Source: Helicobacteraceae bacterium (GTDB lineage Bacteria; Campylobacterota; Campylobacteria; Campylobacterales; Sulfurimonadaceae). From it: a DNA stretch of 9,178 bases. The stretch spans positions 1-9,178 of the forward strand of contig JALUJE010000183.1 of the NCBI GenBank assembly GCA_027057185.1, in the 5' to 3' direction. A program made the position numbers and the translations under genes. Shown here one piece after another: positions 7,237-9,178 of this stretch. The first letter of the stretch is position 1; each line of letters starts with the position of its first letter. The notes beneath the pieces were generated by a model. The model was given only the letters and a program-made list of their open reading frames with translations. It made no database searches and had not been told where the DNA came from.

Positions 7237-7795
7237 ATTCACAGTAATCCGCTAAAAGTCCCGCTTTAAGCTCCAAATAATGTGCCTCTGTGAGCAGACG
7301 CTTCACAATATGCAAACCAAAACAGATAGCAGTTCCAGGACCTCTTGATGTCATAATGTTGGCATCATAGACCACCTGATGGGCGTCACCCAAATAGTGT
7401 TTTCCTTCGATTTGCTCCTCAACTGAAGGATAACAGGTAAACTCTTTACGCAGTACTCCAGCAACATATAAAGCATACGGTGCCGCACAAATGGCACTAA
7501 TATATTTCTTTTGGGAATCCATCGCTTTTAAGAGCTTCTGTACCGTCTCATTGGTGGCTAGAATATTGGTACCGCCCCAACCGCCCGGAAGCACAATCAT
7601 GTCAATATCATCACTGCCAATCCCCTCAAGAGGTCGATCACAGACAATACGAATACCGTTAGCTCCTGTCACGGTCGCTTCGGCGTCAACGTGAGCCACA
7701 ATCACTTCAATACCCGAACGTCTCACCACATCTATAATACTAATAGCTTCGATCTCTTCAAATCCCGTTGCCACAGGAACAACTATAGTCGGCAT
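7235..7795 (-). CDS. DJ-1/PfpI (YajL/ThiJ-like) family protein
   Basis: A 186-residue cytosolic protein of normal family length with the DJ-1 flavodoxin-like fold. Key sites are visible: the G-F-E-E-I-E motif at 11-16, with E16 matching human Glu18; L-P-G-G-W-G-G at 69-75; the nucleophile elbow A-I-C-A-A-P at 101-106 with reactive Cys103 (human Cys106); and T-S-R-G-P-G-T-A-I at 149-157. The position of human His126 is Tyr122, similar to Phe in E. coli YajL. Family members sense oxidative stress through this Cys; proposed chaperone, glyoxalase and deglycase activities are disputed. The start is set at ATG 7795, which lies five bases after AAGGAG (7806-7801); the GTG at 7801 and ATG at 7798 are too close to that site. 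It is the last gene of the minus-strand unit, 26 bases after the peptidase gene. Confidence 0.92.
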   Translation of the reverse strand: MPTIVVPVATGFEEIEAISIIDVVRRSGIEVIVAHVDAEATVTGANGIRIVCDRPLEGIGSDDIDMIVLPGGWGGTNILATNETVQKLLKAMDSQKKYISAICAAPYALYVAGVLRKEFTCYPSVEEQIEGKHYLGDAHQVVYDANIMTSRGPGTAICFGLHIVKRLLTEAHYLELKAGLLADYCE

Positions 7796-7800
7796 CATCA

Positions 7801-7806
7801 CTCCTT
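7801..7806 (-). promoter_or_regulatory. Strong ribosome-binding site of the DJ-1 gene
   Basis: AAGGAG on the minus strand, a full anti-16S match, five bases before ATG 7795. It decides between three consecutive in-frame start codons (GTG 7801, ATG 7798, ATG 7795) in favour of the last. Confidence 0.7.
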
Positions 7807-7821
7807 CATATGGTTGTCATA

Positions 7822-8454
7822 TTACTGACCGGAACGGACACGCTCTAACAGTGCCTCAAACCGTTCACTATGCTTTGACATTGTAACTCGTTTTCCATTT
7901 GTATCGCATTTATAATAGCCGTGAGAGTTATAACATTCCGACGCCTTCAAGTCGATTCGTTTATTAAGGGGCAGTACTTTTGAGCTGATATTATCTAATA
8001 CTAAAGGAGGTTCTGTAGGCGCTTTTTCATACAGCAATACCATATGGTATGTACCGCTATAGCGTTCAATGACAGGTGAAAAAAAGAGTTTGTTCTCCCC
8101 AAATCCCAGTGCAATCAGCATAAAATATTTTAAAATCACATAATCTTCACAATCACCATAACCAATTGCAAGAAACTCTTTTGGCGTTTTCCAATACTCC
8201 TCTTTGTGATCAATAACGGCATCATATTGCGGCAAAAATGTGTTAATATATGCATTGACGCGCAGTAGTTGTTCCCTTTTTTCGAAGTGTTTAAATTCTC
8301 GTAATTTTCGATAAAATTCATCAATACGATTAATCGCAATACGAGAGTATTTTTTCTCAACCGTGACACGTTCCCCTTCAGAGAACTCAAAAGGGGTCTG
8401 TGCTCCTAATATCAAAGGAAAGATTGCTGCAAACAGAAGCACTGCAAAATACAT
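7822..8454 (-). CDS. Transglutaminase-like cysteine peptidase (BTLCP, LapG-like)
   Basis: A 210-residue exported protein of the bacterial transglutaminase-like cysteine proteinase family, whose best-known member, LapG, cuts biofilm adhesins near their N-terminus unless held by the c-di-GMP receptor LapD. The catalytic triad is visible in order: Cys102 in G-D-C-E-D-Y (100-105), His137 in Y-H-M-V-L (136-140), and Asp154 in V-L-D-N (152-155). W88-x-T-P-x-E-F is also typical. The acidic residues around Cys102 correspond to the calcium-binding positions of LapG. The N-terminus is a signal peptide with likely cleavage after L-G-A at residue 18, but its n-region (MYF) has no positive charge, which is unusual. 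Its ATG is only six bases after the efp stop and in the same frame, and no close Shine-Dalgarno precedes it, so translation probably depends on reinitiation after efp. No LapD or adhesin gene is in the window, so the substrate is unknown. Confidence 0.85.
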   Translation of the reverse strand: MYFAVLLFAAIFPLILGAQTPFEFSEGERVTVEKKYSRIAINRIDEFYRKLREFKHFEKREQLLRVNAYINTFLPQYDAVIDHKEEYWKTPKEFLAIGYGDCEDYVILKYFMLIALGFGENKLFFSPVIERYSGTYHMVLLYEKAPTEPPLVLDNISSKVLPLNKRIDLKASECYNSHGYYKCDTNGKRVTMSKHSERFEALLERVRSGQ

Positions 8455-8460
8455 GTAAAT

Positions 8461-9027
8461 TTATTTTACCTTTTCGAGATACTCCGCATCGACCGTATTG
8501 ACTTTAATATTGTCTCCTTCTAAAATATGGTATGGCACTTGAATGGTCACACCGGTCTCAATCACTGCCGGTTTTTTAGAACCGCTTGCCGTGTCTCCCT
8601 TATCTTTAGGACCTGTTTCCGTTACAATAAACTCCATAACAGCCGGAACTTCCACCGAAATTGCTTCCCCTTTATAAAAAATCATATCGACATTGGTACC
8701 GTCTTTAAGCCATTTCATCGCCTCTTCACACTGCTCATATACCAAACCAAGCTGATCGTACGTATCATTATCCATAAACTGAAGCATTTCGCCGTCGTCA
8801 TAAAGATACTGCATAGTCTTGTAATCAAGTACCGGTACTTCAAACTTATCTCCGGCATGAATGGTCTTCTCAATCACTTTTCCATTTAAAAAGCTTTTGA
8901 CTTTTGTACGAACAAATGCCGCTCCTTTTCCCGGTTTTACATGTTGAAATTCCACTACTTTATAAGGCACGCCCGAAATCTCCATTCGAACCCCTTTTTT
9001 AATATCACTCATTCCAATTGTTGCCAT
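8461..9027 (-). CDS. efp: Translation elongation factor P
   Basis: EF-P binds stalled ribosomes between the P and E sites and speeds peptide bonds at polyproline stretches. The 188-residue product has the usual three domains: a KOW-like domain (about 1-63), an OB domain (about 65-128) and a C-terminal S1-like domain (about 130-188) with the family signature around K-P-A-V-I-E-T-G-V-x-I-Q-V-P. The loop K-P-G-K-G at 31-35 carries Lys34, the residue modified in E. coli EF-P. That numbering holds exactly when the start is the ATG at 9027 (MATIGMSDIK), as in Campylobacter. The in-frame ATG at 9036 would add three residues, but AAGG at 9041-9038 is only one base from it, against ten from the ATG at 9027. 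First gene of the minus-strand unit with the cysteine peptidase and DJ-1 genes. The leader is about 100 bases if the -10 box at 9134-9139 is used. Confidence 0.96.
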   Translation of the reverse strand: MATIGMSDIKKGVRMEISGVPYKVVEFQHVKPGKGAAFVRTKVKSFLNGKVIEKTIHAGDKFEVPVLDYKTMQYLYDDGEMLQFMDNDTYDQLGLVYEQCEEAMKWLKDGTNVDMIFYKGEAISVEVPAVMEFIVTETGPKDKGDTASGSKKPAVIETGVTIQVPYHILEGDNIKVNTVDAEYLEKVK

Positions 9028-9077
9028 ATTTTCCATACCTTTTCTAGTTTCAGTCGTGCCATTTTAGCCAAATCCAT
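9009..9077 (-). other. Short upstream reading frame overlapping the efp start (putative leader peptide)
   Basis: On the minus strand an ATG at 9077 opens a 22-codon frame rich in Lys, Leu and Trp, beginning M-D-L-A-K-M-A-R. It runs through the efp ribosome-binding site and start codon and ends in TGA at 9011-9009, 16-18 bases inside efp and in another frame. It would encode an amphipathic basic peptide without Pro. The AAAAGAG before it is too close to the ATG for a good ribosome-binding site. The frame is seen; translation is unproven and chance is quite possible. Confidence 0.2.
9038..9041 (-). promoter_or_regulatory. Ribosome-binding site deciding the efp start
   Basis: AAGG on the minus strand is ten bases before ATG 9027 and one base before ATG 9036. 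This supports the shorter product, whose loop lysine then falls at position 34 as in other EF-P proteins. Confidence 0.5.
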
Positions 9078-9078
9078 G

Positions 9079-9092
9079 CTCTTTTAAAAGAG
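9079..9092. repeat. 14-base perfect palindrome in the efp leader
   Basis: CTCTTTTAAAAGAG is a perfect palindrome with no spacer, just before the short upstream frame. It lies between the predicted minus-strand -10 box and efp, so it would be in the 5' leader of the transcript. It could be an operator; as RNA it could form only a weak hairpin. Seen directly; no function known. Confidence 0.45.
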
Positions 9093-9125
9093 TTACTTAC
9101 CTTGAAATCATGACATTACAAAATT

Positions 9126-9140
9126 TAATAATAATTATAT
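9126..9140. promoter_or_regulatory. Second Fur-box-like sequence in the divergent region
   Basis: TAATAATAATTATAT matches the Helicobacter Fur-box core TAATAATNATTATTA at 12 of 14 specified positions, as well as the one at 132-146 does. It overlaps the predicted minus-strand -10 box of efp and sits upstream of the plus-strand -10 box at 9155. It more plausibly controls the rightward gene outside the window. Low-complexity AT sequence makes a chance match likely enough to keep confidence low. Confidence 0.3.
9134..9139 (-). promoter_or_regulatory. efp: Putative -10 box of the efp operon
   Basis: The minus strand reads TATAAT here, about 107 bases before the efp ATG. No good -35 hexamer is seen at the usual distance. 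It predicts a transcription start near 9127. Confidence 0.45.
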
Positions 9141-9154
9141 AAGTAACTTTTTTG

Positions 9155-9160
9155 TATAAT
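9155..9160 (+). promoter_or_regulatory. Putative -10 box of a rightward gene beyond the window
   Basis: TATAAT preceded directly by TG (TTTGTATAAT, 9151-9160) on the plus strand, with a T-rich stretch upstream as in Campylobacterota promoters. No rightward gene starts within the remaining 18 bases, so its target would lie outside the window. Confidence 0.45.
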
Positions 9161-9178
9161 CCACGTATTATTTTGTTT

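Larger units (their letters stand above)
9091..9148. repeat. Inverted repeat AGTTACTTA / TAAGTAACT flanking an AT-rich core
   Basis: A perfect nine-base inverted repeat has arms at 9091-9099 and 9140-9148, 40 bases apart. It encloses the Fur-box-like sequence and the predicted efp -10 box. The layout resembles paired half-operators for a regulator acting in a divergent promoter region. The symmetry is seen; the regulatory role is inference. Confidence 0.4.

Noticed and set aside
8527..8889. 120-codon plus-strand frame opposite efp
   Set aside because: It is an antisense shadow of efp; the protein lacks recognisable features while the minus strand encodes an unmistakable EF-P.
9028..9036. Upstream ATG at 9036 as the efp start (three extra residues)
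   Set aside because: The Shine-Dalgarno is one base from it, and the modified lysine falls at the family position 34 only with the ATG at 9027.

Overview
The window looks like chromosomal DNA of a Campylobacterota bacterium, most like the free-living sulfur-oxidising genera (Sulfurimonas, Sulfuricurvum). This is inferred from the EF-P sequence, which reads like the Campylobacter/Helicobacter form (MATIGMSDIKKG start, PGKGAAFVR loop), from the moderately AT-rich composition, from -10 boxes lacking good -35 boxes, and from Helicobacter-type Fur-box-like sequences. No phage, insertion sequence, CRISPR array, tRNA or rRNA gene is visible.

Layout. Positions 1-165 hold a long hairpin resembling a dispersed palindromic repeat, followed by a putative promoter overlapped by a Fur-box-like palindrome. 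Positions 166-5854 (+) form one tightly packed operon: a small His-rich exported protein of unknown family, a TolC-type outer-membrane factor, a periplasmic adaptor, and a heavy-metal-type RND pump. Together the last three make a tripartite exporter from the periplasm and inner membrane to the outside. Positions 5943-7222 (+) form a second two-gene unit with its own -10 box and ribosome-binding site: an exported YscW-like/META two-domain protein and a DUF2062 membrane protein. Positions 7235-9027 (-) form a third unit, read right to left: efp, a LapG-like cysteine peptidase, and a DJ-1/PfpI protein. It ends at a clear intrinsic terminator that lies partly inside the DUF2062 gene. Positions 9028-9178 are an AT-rich intergenic region with apparent divergent promoters and several symmetric elements. 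A rightward gene probably starts just outside the window.

No wholly new system is evident. The best candidates for something undescribed are the small His/Met/Cys-containing exported protein that heads the RND operon, placed like CzcI but not recognisably related to it; the pump itself, whose key residues match neither the textbook Cu/Ag pump nor the Zn/Co/Cd pump; and the operator-like architecture upstream of efp, including a short overlapping upstream reading frame.
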